From positions 1 to 11,359 of the forward strand of contig CAAEIM010000077.1 in assembly GCA_900755995.1 (NCBI GenBank): DNA of 11,359 nt, written 5' to 3'. Positions 1-6,263 of this stretch are shown piece after piece (the stretch's first letter is position 1; the number at the start of each line of letters is the position of its first letter). A program made the translations under genes and the position numbers. This stretch comes from Clostridia bacterium (GTDB lineage: Bacteria > Bacillota > Clostridia > Oscillospirales > Acutalibacteraceae). The notes under the pieces are model-generated. The model was not told where the DNA came from. It did no database searches and saw nothing but the letters and a program-made list of their open reading frames with translations.

Positions 1-14
1 ATAATAGCATAAAT

Positions 15-54
15 CCGTCACGAGGGCGTTTCGTGGCGGCTTCTTTGCGTTTTT
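15..54 (+). terminator. Rho-independent terminator of a gene outside the window
   Basis: A 9-bp stem (CCGTCACGA at 15-23 with TCGTGGCGG at 31-39, one G-U pair) has a 7-nt loop and is followed by a T-rich run ending in TTTTT at 50-54. It would end a plus-strand gene lying left of the window. An in-frame TAA occurs at 10-12, but too little sequence is present to say whether it ends that gene. Confidence 0.6.
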
Positions 55-81
55 CAAGGGAAATGAATTGAAAACCCGAAA

Positions 82-131
82 GTAATCGTTCAATTTTAGG
101 GTATTCGTTCATTTTTAGGAGTAATCATTCA
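82..131. repeat. Imperfect ~20-bp tandem repeats, possible IS21-type element end
   Basis: Three head-to-tail units begin at 82, 101 and 121. The first two read GTAATCGTTCAATTTTAGG and GTATTCGTTCATTTTTAGGA. The third keeps only GTAATCATTCA before diverging. IS21-family elements are known to carry several such repeats at each end and to end in CA; here the run stops at CATTCA (131). Any transposase and helper genes would lie left of the window, so the assignment rests only on repeat layout. An unrelated regulatory repeat is possible. Confidence 0.4.
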
Positions 132-150
132 AAGAGAGCAAAACGGCAAA

Positions 151-198
151 TAAAAAGCACATTGTGCCTCGTTCTTTAGAGGTTCAATGTGCTTTTTA
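151..198 (-). terminator. Bidirectional-type terminator behind the XRE pseudogene
   Basis: A long hairpin has arms 151-170 and 179-198. The outer 14 bp pair perfectly (TAAAAAGCACATTG with CAATGTGCTTTTTA) and the inner arm has one mismatch and one wobble pair. The loop is 8 nt. Its A/T flanks give a T-run on either strand, so it could stop both the minus-strand regulator and readthrough from the left. The regulator's original stop codon (196-198) lies inside the stem. Confidence 0.75.
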
Positions 199-491
199 CA
201 TCGTATTCATTAAATCAGCAACAGTTGTTTTTGCTTGTCTGTCAAGGAACTCCGCCTTGAAAACAACTCTTGCTGTTCAGGCGTCAGAGCATTTGGCTCA
301 TCGCCTTCCGAAAAGAACTGCGCCAAGGTAATTCCGAAAGCCTTACAGACTGCTTCCAGCGTTGGCAGCGTAGGTACGTTATTTCTGTTGAACATATTTG
401 TGACGGTGGAATGAGAAAGATTCGCTTCATTTGCCAATCAATAATCCGTCCATCTGCGTTCTTCCATTAGGCTTAATTCTTTTCTGCACAT
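196..491 (-). pseudogene. Broken XRE-family (Cro/C1-type HTH) regulator
   Basis: This is a short helix-turn-helix repressor of the kind common on clostridial mobile elements. Read from ATG at 489-491, the frame gives MCRKELSLMEERRWTDY, then an in-frame TGA (438-440), then LANEANLSHSTVTNMFNRN, the DNA-recognition region, and later AFGITLAQFFSEGDE. The family usually has Arg (CGA) where the TGA stands. At the 3' end the frame stops at TAA 210-212. Restoring one C on the plus strand near 215/216 would instead give LLLDLMNTM and a stop at 196-198, a natural family ending. So there are two independent lesions. No clear ribosome site or promoter precedes the ATG. A fragment restarting at TTG 435-437 could encode 75 residues but would lack the first helix. 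It is unlikely to be functional. Confidence 0.75.
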
Positions 492-502
492 CCATTCTGT
501 TA

Positions 503-748
503 CTGGATGAACAGGGTCTTCATGATTCTGACCCGGAAAAACGAAAGTCACGGGAAGCCATTCTCTGTGAAGGAACTGTACCTAAGTCGGAGGAATGGCT
601 GAAGTATGCGGTGAAGAAATTGAAGATGAACGGGCATAGTGATTTGTTGCGGTGGTTCATTAATAAAGAAAGCAGGTTGGTAAGCAAAAATGTAAGGCAG
701 GAGTCAATTATTTTTACCATTAAATTTAATAATAAATGCTGTATTTAG
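503..748 (+). pseudogene. Start-less ORF fragment, unrecognised
   Basis: An open frame continues to TAG at 746-748. Between 503 and about 690 it has protein-like composition (charged and hydrophilic, including EEWLKYAVKKLKMNGHSDLLRW). It has no ATG before the internal Met of KMNGHS. The only upstream start is a TTG at 431, which would force translation through the antisense of the XRE pseudogene. No ribosome site fits. The final 20 or so residues become AT-rich and look like readthrough into noncoding DNA. I do not recognise the family. It may be the tail of a gene whose 5' half was lost when the XRE fragment was joined at about 490-500, or it may be chance. Confidence 0.3.
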
Positions 749-761
749 TGAATAAATTGAA

Positions 762-790
762 TTGATTTTGAATTTTTTAAATGATATAAT
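762..790 (+). promoter_or_regulatory. Sigma-A promoter of the dockerin gene
   Basis: The -35 is TTGATT (762-767), the spacer is 17 bp, and the -10 is a perfect TATAAT (785-790). The expected start is near 797, about 27 nt ahead of the coding start, with a ribosome site AGGAAAG at 808-814. Confidence 0.75.
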
Positions 791-806
791 TAATTGTAAA
801 CAATTA
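791..806. promoter_or_regulatory. Palindrome at the transcription start, candidate operator
   Basis: TAATTGT-AA-ACAATTA is a perfect 7-bp inverted repeat directly downstream of the -10 box and covering the predicted start point, where a bound repressor would block initiation. The cognate regulator is unknown. AT-rich DNA produces such palindromes by chance fairly often. Confidence 0.4.
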
Positions 807-823
807 TAGGAAAGATAGATTTT

Positions 824-1708
824 ATGAAGAAAATTATATCGGCATTATTATGTTCAGCAATGGTTCTCGGCAGTGCTGTTTCAGCATTTTGTGCAGAAAC
901 TGCTGATGATTCGCAGGTGGGAATTTCATTTTCCGATGCAACTAATGAATACAAAATTGTTGGTGAGAGCACTATTCCTAACGGGTATGCAAGGTTTTAT
1001 AAAGAGGGAATAAATCTTGACCCTACAGCGGGTCTTGAATTAACCGATAATGCTACAGGCGCAAATGTTACAAAGTGCTTTAACTTTAATGGCTATTCTT
1101 CTGATTTACACCTTCCCGGCTCAGAAGGATACGAATATGCGCATCTTCTTAACAGTAGCTCTTCCAGCGGTTTATTCGTTCTTAATTTTAATAAAACAGG
1201 CGGTACATATCAAAAAATAAGAGTAAATCTTTCAAGATATTCCGACTATTTTAATTCAGACGGTACTCATACTTCAACTTTAGGCGGCAGTGCACATAGA
1301 TACACATTTACAAAAGAGTCTGACGGTGCGCATACATCATCACTTATTATAGTAAGCGGCGGAGCTGTTTCATCTGTAGCACCCGACCATTATGGTATGG
1401 CTGAATTTTATGTAAGTACAAATATAGGTGACACTACCTTTTTTGCAACCGATTTTCGTATAGATAGCGAATTGAAGAAATCAAGCGGAGGCGGAGTGTC
1501 AGGTCAGAGATTTAAAGGACTTACAATGGGTGATGTTGACAAAGACGGATTTGTTGCAATAAATGATGCCACCTATTTGCAAATGTACCTTGCAAAGACT
1601 ACTGAATTAGGAACAATGGCACAGCGCAACGGTGATGTAAATCATAGCGGCGACTGTGATATAACAGACGTAACAGTTATTCAGAATTACCTTGCAGGTT
1701 TAAAATGA
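824..1708 (+). CDS. Secreted dockerin-containing protein, unknown central domain
   Basis: The 294-residue product starts with a signal peptide (KK, hydrophobic 4-19, cleavage near 20-24). It ends in a type I-like dockerin (about 233-293). The first calcium loop is GDVDKDGFVAINDA (236-249), with Asp at 237, 239, 241 and 248. The second is GDVNHSGDCDITD (270-282), with Ser275 in place of the usual Asp. Each loop is followed by the xxLQMYLA / xxIQNYLA helix. Dockerins bind cohesin modules on scaffoldins, so the protein is probably displayed in an extracellular polysaccharide-degrading or binding complex. Residues about 30-220 are Ser/Gly/Asn-rich and likely beta-structured, with no catalytic motif I recognise. 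A Gly/Ser linker (219-228) separates the two parts. The middle could be a carbohydrate-binding or structural module. The downstream membrane-protein gene follows after 28 nt and is probably co-transcribed. Confidence 0.9.
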   Translation: MKKIISALLCSAMVLGSAVSAFCAETADDSQVGISFSDATNEYKIVGESTIPNGYARFYKEGINLDPTAGLELTDNATGANVTKCFNFNGYSSDLHLPGSEGYEYAHLLNSSSSSGLFVLNFNKTGGTYQKIRVNLSRYSDYFNSDGTHTSTLGGSAHRYTFTKESDGAHTSSLIIVSGGAVSSVAPDHYGMAEFYVSTNIGDTTFFATDFRIDSELKKSSGGGVSGQRFKGLTMGDVDKDGFVAINDATYLQMYLAKTTELGTMAQRNGDVNHSGDCDITDVTVIQNYLAGLK

Positions 1709-1736
1709 TAATAAAAGAAAAGAGGTAAGATTATTT

Positions 1737-2129
1737 ATGAAAAAATATAAAGTTGCGTCAATATTGATGCTTATACACGGAGCATTTATTGAAATTGGCG
1801 GTTCTTTATGCCTTGTTCCTGTATTTATTATGGGTAGCGACAATTTTGATATAAATCAATATTTTTCTTTTATAGTTCCGTATTTTAAGGAAAACATGAA
1901 TTTAATGCTTATAATAGGAGCAATTTATGGTATTATCAGAATTATAGGTGCAGTTGGTTTATGGAAAAACAGAATGTGGGGCTTGACATTATCAGTAATA
2001 AATTGTGTTATTACACTGGCTTTAATGATGTTTATGTTACCTGCCGGAATAATGGACGGTATATTTGCAGCTGCTGCTTTAATTTTAATCTTGACACAAT
2101 ATTTTGGAAATAAAAAGATAATAGAATAG
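1737..2129 (+). CDS. Small four-helix membrane protein, unknown function
   Basis: This 130-residue, highly hydrophobic protein has about four predicted membrane segments: 5-33, 52-76, 80-100 and 104-122. A short polar stretch (34-51) separates the first and second, and the tail is basic (GNKKIIE). The second segment has a Gly-rich GAIYGIIRIIGAVGLW pattern. The start is supported by AGAGGT at 1721-1726, 10 nt before ATG. It follows the dockerin gene by 28 nt with no terminator between and is probably in the same transcript, ending at the hairpin at 2226. No family is recognised with confidence and no active-site residues are visible. A role beside the dockerin protein is possible only by position. 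Confidence 0.8.
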   Translation: MKKYKVASILMLIHGAFIEIGGSLCLVPVFIMGSDNFDINQYFSFIVPYFKENMNLMLIIGAIYGIIRIIGAVGLWKNRMWGLTLSVINCVITLALMMFMLPAGIMDGIFAAAALILILTQYFGNKKIIE

Positions 2130-2225
2130 TGTGAAAATTACAATTTACATAAGAGAGCGGGCTTTATACTCGGACTTGTTCTTTGGTGCACCTGTTATCA
2201 GTTTCAAAAAATATTTAAACAAAAA

Positions 2226-2267
2226 ATGAGTCTCCCTTGGGAGGCTCATAATTTTTGAGTTTTTTAT
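2226..2267 (+). terminator. Terminator of the dockerin/membrane-protein unit
   Basis: The stem ATGAGTCTCCC (2226-2236) pairs with GGGAGGCTCAT (2239-2249), with one wobble pair, a very short loop and a downstream run ATTTTTGAGTTTTTT. The orientation fits the end of the plus-strand pair. The stretch between it and the opposing adhE terminator (about 2268-2328) shows nothing I can name. Confidence 0.75.
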
Positions 2268-2328
2268 ATATTCGCGGGCGGCACTTATCTGAGCAGCGTT
2301 CAGCGTAAATTCTAGGTTTATTCAGGGC

Positions 2329-2358
2329 AAAAAAGTCCCCCGTGGTAAGCCACGGGGG
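2329..2358 (-). terminator. Terminator of adhE
   Basis: A perfect 9-bp GC-rich stem, CCCCCGTGG (2337-2345) with CCACGGGGG (2350-2358), has loop TAAG. On the minus strand it is followed by CTTTTTTG. It lies 23 nt past the adhE stop, an efficient terminator for a highly expressed gene. Confidence 0.9.
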
Positions 2359-2381
2359 AGGAGTAACAGGATAATTAATTA

Positions 2382-5003
2382 TCAAACAGTTTCGCTGTTG
2401 TTACCATAGTAAGCATTGAGGTACATCTGCTTGATTTCCTTAAAGAGCGGATATCTTGGGTTAGCGCCTGTGCACTGATCATCGAATGCCTGCTCTGTCA
2501 TATCGTCAAGTCTTGCAAGGAAGTCAGCCTCATCAATGCCGTACTCCTGAATTGAATTCTTAATGCCAACTCTTGCCTTGAGGTCATTGATAGCCTTAAT
2601 GAGGTTCTCAACACTCTCAGCGTCATTCTTACCGCCTAAGCCGAGGAATCTTGCGATTTCAGCATAACGAGCCTGTGTCTTTGGATGATCGTACTGTGGG
2701 AATGTACCCATCTTTGCAGGAGTTTCAGCAGAGTTGAAACGAATTACCTGCTCAATCATAAGAGCATTGGCAATACCGTGTGGAATATGGTGGAAAGCAC
2801 CGAGCTTATGAGCCATTGAGTGACATACACCGAGGAATGCGTTAGCAAATGCCATACCTGCCATTGTAGCAGCGTGAGCAACCTTCTCGCGAGCAACAGG
2901 CTCATTCATACCATTGTCATAGCAAGCCGGGAGATACTTAAAGATAACTTCAAGAGCTCTGAGTGCAAGACCATCAGTAAAGTCAGTAGCCATCATTGAA
3001 GCATAGGCCTCAAGTGCGTGGGAAACAGCGTCAATACCTGAAGCTGCTGTAAGACCCTTAGGACCGCTCATCATATTGTCTGCATCTACGATAGCCATAT
3101 TTGGCATAAGCTCGTAGTCAGCAAGCGGATACTTAACGCCTGTGTTCTGGTCTGTGATAACTGCGAAAGGAGTAACCTCAGAACCTGTACCTGATGATGT
3201 TGGAATAGCAATAAAGTATGCCTTTTCGCCCATTTTAGGGAATGTGTAAACTCTCTTACGGATATCGCAGAAACGCATAGCCATATCCATAAAGTCAGCT
3301 TCCGGATGCTCATAGAGAACCCACATAATCTTACCAGCATCCATTGCTGAACCGCCGCCGAGTGCGATGATTACATCAGGCTCAAACTTACGCATAACCT
3401 CTGCGCCCTTCTGAGCTGAGAGAAGTGATGGGTCAGGCTCAACATCTGCAAATGTTGTGTGAACAATACCCATTTCATCGAGCTTGTCTGTGATTGGCTT
3501 TGTATAACCATTCTTGTAAAGGAATGAGTCTGTTACGATGAATGCTCTCTTCTTACCCATTACATCTTTGAGTTCCTGAAGAGCAACAGGCATACAGCCC
3601 TTCTTCATATAAACCTTCTGTGGTGCTCTGAACCAAAGCATATTTTCTCTCCTCTCGGCTACTGTCTTAATATTGATAAGGTGCTTAATACCTACGTTCT
3701 CTGATACAGAGTTGCCGCCCCATGAGCCGCAGCCAAGTGTAAGAGATGGGCTAAGCTTAAAGTTGTAGAGGTCGCCGATACCACCCTGTGAAGATGGTGT
3801 GTTTACGAGAATACGGCAAGTCTTCATACGAGAAGCAAATTCGTTGATCTTTTCTTTCTCTGTTACAGCGTTAACATAGAGTGATGATGTATGACCGTAA
3901 CCGCCGTCAGCAACAAGCTGCTCTGCCTTTGCAATAGCATCTTCAAAGTCCTCAGCCTTATACATAGCAAGAACAGGGCTGAGCTTTTCGTGAGCAAACT
4001 CCTCACTGAGTTCAACGCTTTCAACTTCACCAATGAGAATCTTTGTTTCTTCAGGAACAGTAACACCTGCGAGTGCAGCGATTGTTACAGGCTTCTGACC
4101 AACAATCTTAGCGTTAAGTGCGCCGTTGATGATGATAGTCTTTCTAACCTTCTCTGTTTCTTCGTCATTGAGGAAGTAGCAGCCACGAGCCTTGAATTCC
4201 TTCTTAACCTTTGAATAGATACTCTTTTCAACGATTACTGACTGCTCAGAAGCACAAATCATACCGTTATCAAATGTTTTTGAGTGAATAATTGAGTTTA
4301 CAGCAAGGAGAATGTCTGCTGATTCGTCAATGATTGCAGGTGTGTTACCTGCGCCAACGCCGAGAGCAGGCTTACCTGATGAATAAGCAGCCTTAACCAT
4401 ACCCGGGCCGCCTGTAGCGAGGATGCAGTCAGCTTCCTGCATAAGCATATTTGTAAGCTCAAGGCTTGGAATATCAATCCAGCTGATAATTCCTTCCGGA
4501 GCGCCTGCAGCTACTGCAGCCTCAAGAACAACCTTAGCAGCTTCAATAGTGCTCTTCTTAGCACGTGGGTGTGGGCTGATGATAATACCGTTTCTTGTCT
4601 TTAAGCAGATAAGTGTCTTAAAGATTGCGGTTGATGTTGGGTTAGTTGTTGGAATAACTGCTGCGATAACGCCGATTGGCTCAGCAATCTTCTTGATGCC
4701 AAAAGCCTTGTCTTCTTCGATTACGCCGCAGGTCTGAACATTCTTATAAGCATTATAAATGTACTCGGAAGCGAAGTGGTTCTTAATAACCTTATCTTCG
4801 GCAACGCCCATGCCTGTTTCTTCAACAGCCATTTTAGCAAGCGGGATTCTCATCTTGTTAGCTGCGGAAGCTGCTGCAAGGAAAATCTTGTCAACCTGCT
4901 CCTGTGTGTAGGTTGCGAAAATCTTCTGAGCTTCTTTAACTTTTGCTAAAGCAGCTTCAAAAGTTTCAACGTTTTCTACAATCGGATACTCTTTTGTGCT
5001 CAT
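2382..5003 (-). CDS. adhE: Bifunctional acetaldehyde-CoA / alcohol dehydrogenase
   Basis: This cytoplasmic enzyme reduces acetyl-CoA to acetaldehyde and then ethanol, using two NADH, and so regenerates NAD+ in fermentation. At 873 residues it matches the usual full-length AdhE. Residues about 1-445 are the CoA-acylating aldehyde dehydrogenase, with catalytic Cys250 in GMICASEQ. Residues about 455-870 are the iron-dependent alcohol dehydrogenase, with the nucleotide loop ALGGGSAMDAGK (547-558) and GTGSEVTPFAV (605-615). The metal ligands Asp658, His662 (GIDAVSHALEA), His728 (CHSMAHKLG) and His742 (PHGIANALM) keep the spacing of the E. coli enzyme. AdhE normally polymerises into spirosomes. The start is supported by AGAGGT 7 nt before ATG. 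The lipoprotein gene lies 62 nt upstream on the same strand with only a weak hairpin between, so the Rex-like promoter ahead of that gene may serve both. No truncation or lost key residue is seen. Confidence 0.98.
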   Translation of the reverse strand: MSTKEYPIVENVETFEAALAKVKEAQKIFATYTQEQVDKIFLAAASAANKMRIPLAKMAVEETGMGVAEDKVIKNHFASEYIYNAYKNVQTCGVIEEDKAFGIKKIAEPIGVIAAVIPTTNPTSTAIFKTLICLKTRNGIIISPHPRAKKSTIEAAKVVLEAAVAAGAPEGIISWIDIPSLELTNMLMQEADCILATGGPGMVKAAYSSGKPALGVGAGNTPAIIDESADILLAVNSIIHSKTFDNGMICASEQSVIVEKSIYSKVKKEFKARGCYFLNDEETEKVRKTIIINGALNAKIVGQKPVTIAALAGVTVPEETKILIGEVESVELSEEFAHEKLSPVLAMYKAEDFEDAIAKAEQLVADGGYGHTSSLYVNAVTEKEKINEFASRMKTCRILVNTPSSQGGIGDLYNFKLSPSLTLGCGSWGGNSVSENVGIKHLINIKTVAERRENMLWFRAPQKVYMKKGCMPVALQELKDVMGKKRAFIVTDSFLYKNGYTKPITDKLDEMGIVHTTFADVEPDPSLLSAQKGAEVMRKFEPDVIIALGGGSAMDAGKIMWVLYEHPEADFMDMAMRFCDIRKRVYTFPKMGEKAYFIAIPTSSGTGSEVTPFAVITDQNTGVKYPLADYELMPNMAIVDADNMMSGPKGLTAASGIDAVSHALEAYASMMATDFTDGLALRALEVIFKYLPACYDNGMNEPVAREKVAHAATMAGMAFANAFLGVCHSMAHKLGAFHHIPHGIANALMIEQVIRFNSAETPAKMGTFPQYDHPKTQARYAEIARFLGLGGKNDAESVENLIKAINDLKARVGIKNSIQEYGIDEADFLARLDDMTEQAFDDQCTGANPRYPLFKEIKQMYLNAYYGNNSETV

Positions 5004-5037
5004 TAAATCTACCTCTTATCTTGCATTTTGTATTTAA

Positions 5038-5053
5038 TTCAGCAAAAGCTGAA
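5038..5053 (-). other. Small hairpin between the lipoprotein gene and adhE
   Basis: TTCAGC-AAAA-GCTGAA forms a 6-bp stem with a 4-nt loop in the 62-nt gap. On the minus strand it is followed by TTAAATACAAAATG, not a proper T-run, so it is a poor terminator. It could attenuate transcription or mark a processing point that sets different mRNA levels for the two genes. I see no convincing separate adhE promoter in this gap. Confidence 0.35.
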
Positions 5054-5065
5054 ATGGATGACTAA

Positions 5066-5785
5066 TTATTCTACAGCTTTAAATTCAAGCTTGTTTGCTT
5101 TACCGTTGGTTTTTACATAGTTTTCTGCGTAAGAACCCTTCGGCGCATTTATTGTGACTGTATTCTTGTTATCATAAACAGAATACTCTGACATTTTTGT
5201 TACGTTAGACGGAATATCAATTTCCTTTAGCTCTGGGCACTGATAGAAAACATACTCACGGATTTCAGTAAGATTGCCTTTTTCAATAGTAACTTTCTTA
5301 ACACCCGAACCCTGAAATGTGTAAAGACCGAGGTCTGTTACAGAGGCAGGTACTGTTACTTCTTCAAGTGCAGTGCAAAGGAAAAATACATTGCTGCCAA
5401 ATGTTTTGAGATTTTTTGAAAGCTTAACTGATTTAAGCTTTGAACACGACTGAAAGGCGTGTCCCTCAATCTCGGTAATTGTATCGGGAATTGTAACGGA
5501 TTCCAAGTCCTTGTCGCTGAACACATTAGGACCGATAACTGTTATCTTATAGTTATTGTATGAATCGGGAATAACAAGATTTTTTTCAGTACCTGTATAT
5601 TCCGTAATCATCAGCTCGTTGCTGTTGATAATGTAATAACCAAAGCCATTATCTGTGATGTCAGGCTGTGTAGCCTCTATAGTATAGCCCGGCTCATTTT
5701 TATTTGAGCAACCGCAGCCTGCAAGGCTGAATATCATTGTTGCGCACATTGAACCGGCAATAAGTGCACATAATAATTTTTTCAT
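5066..5785 (-). CDS. BspA-like leucine-rich-repeat lipoprotein
   Basis: The 239-residue product has a lipoprotein signal (MKKLLCALIAG..., lipobox LAGC with Cys24), so it should be lipid-anchored on the outer face of the membrane. After a linker (25-80) come about six repeats of about 23 residues starting near 81, 103, 126, 149, 172 and 195. They follow the pattern LxxIGxxAFxxCxxLxxVxIPxx typical of LRR_5/BspA-type proteins, for example ITEIEGHAFQSCSKLKSV. Such proteins are common in gut Firmicutes and are thought to bind proteins or surfaces; no enzyme site is visible. The ribosome site AAAGGA is 11 nt before ATG. It is transcribed ahead of adhE, an odd partner, so the adjacency may reflect a shared promoter only. 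The exact ligand is unknown. Confidence 0.88.
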   Translation of the reverse strand: MKKLLCALIAGSMCATMIFSLAGCGCSNKNEPGYTIEATQPDITDNGFGYYIINSNELMITEYTGTEKNLVIPDSYNNYKITVIGPNVFSDKDLESVTIPDTITEIEGHAFQSCSKLKSVKLSKNLKTFGSNVFFLCTALEEVTVPASVTDLGLYTFQGSGVKKVTIEKGNLTEIREYVFYQCPELKEIDIPSNVTKMSEYSVYDNKNTVTINAPKGSYAENYVKTNGKANKLEFKAVE

Positions 5786-5787
5786 AA

Positions 5788-5806
5788 TTTGAAGGATCCT
5801 TTCAAA
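5788..5806 (-). other. Imperfect palindrome around the lipoprotein-gene ribosome site
   Basis: TTTGAA (5788-5793) and TTCAAA (5801-5806) flank GGATCCT. In the minus-strand mRNA the Shine-Dalgarno bases AAGGA would sit in or beside the loop of a small hairpin just before the start codon. It could modulate translation, but the stem is only 6 A/U-rich pairs. Confidence 0.3.
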
Positions 5807-5839
5807 CGTTAAATACTGATATTTTCTCTCAGCAATACC

Positions 5840-5869
5840 ATTTTAACATCTTTGTTAAATATTTGTCAA
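5840..5869 (-). promoter_or_regulatory. Sigma-A promoter of the lipoprotein gene and probably adhE
   Basis: On the minus strand a consensus -35 TTGACA (5864-5869) is followed by an 18-bp spacer and the -10 TAAAAT (5840-5845). The start point would be about 50 nt ahead of the lipoprotein ATG. Confidence 0.7.
5852..5869. promoter_or_regulatory. Rex-like redox operator
   Basis: TTGTTAA-ATAT-TTGTCAA matches 12 of the 14 fixed positions of the clostridial Rex consensus TTGTTAA-N4-TTAACAA. It overlaps the -35 box and spacer of the promoter serving the lipoprotein/adhE unit. Rex is an NADH-sensing repressor known to control adhE in clostridia, so both location and target fit. The same half-site also belongs to a perfect palindrome TTAACA-TCTT-TGTTAA (5843-5858) over the -10 region, so another repressor could be the true ligand. 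Confidence 0.45.
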
Positions 5870-6176
5870 TGTTTTTTTCGCTTTTTTTTGCGTTTCTGTA
5901 ACTTTTATCGTATTATATAATAAATAGATATATAACTCAGCCGTATTCTTGCAAAATCGACAAATCATTTGCCGCATAGTTCCAAAATAAAATAAATTAT
6001 CAGTATGATTTTCATTTTTTGAAATTTTACATAACCTATTTGTATTTCTGATTTACATTAAAAAACACTTTGTAAAAATATTGTGAATAAAAATGCTTAA
6101 AAATAGTAGAAACTTGCACAAAAAATGTGAAAAATGCCGAAACTGTTATTTGTATATGAATACTGCATTTATTGGC
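5870..6176. other. AT-rich divergent intergenic region, nothing identified
   Basis: About 300 bp lie between the promoters of the lipoprotein/adhE unit and the antiporter. I find no open frame with a ribosome site, no RNA-gene fold, and no strong hairpin or repeat. Short palindromes such as ATTATATAAT near 5912 are what such base composition gives by chance. Confidence 0.5.
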
Positions 6177-6204
6177 TTGAAATTTCAGTTAATCGTGCTA
6201 AAAT
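6177..6204 (+). promoter_or_regulatory. Probable promoter of the antiporter gene
   Basis: The -35 is TTGAAA (6177-6182), the spacer is 16 bp and the -10 is TAAAAT (6199-6204). This would give a leader of about 50 nt. It is the best-scoring pair by eye in this AT-rich stretch, so confidence is moderate. Confidence 0.5.
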
Positions 6205-6224
6205 ATATGTTGGTTAATTTATGA

Positions 6225-6243
6225 ATACATATATATTATGTAT
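6225..6243. promoter_or_regulatory. Inverted repeat in the antiporter leader
   Basis: ATACATA (6225-6231) and TATGTAT (6237-6243) form a perfect 7-bp inverted repeat with a 5-nt gap. It ends two bases before the AGGAG ribosome site (6246-6250). It could be an operator or a weak mRNA hairpin affecting ribosome access. Confidence 0.3.
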
Positions 6244-6263
6244 ATAGGAGATGTGGTACAGTT

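Noticed and set aside
82..140. CRISPR array
   Set aside because: Units are about 20 bp, imperfect and contiguous without spacers.
438..440. TGA in the XRE gene as a recoded or selenocysteine codon
   Set aside because: No downstream recoding structure is evident, the family has Arg there, and a second lesion lies at the 3' end; decay is simpler.
2131..2229. Possible 32-residue ORF (GTG start) after the membrane-protein gene
   Set aside because: It has no ribosome site, its stop falls inside the terminator stem, and the sequence resembles nothing I know.
5004..5065. Separate adhE promoter in the gap after the lipoprotein gene
   Set aside because: No -35/-10 pair with acceptable spacing stands out; the best alternative (TTGCTG...AAGATA) is weak.
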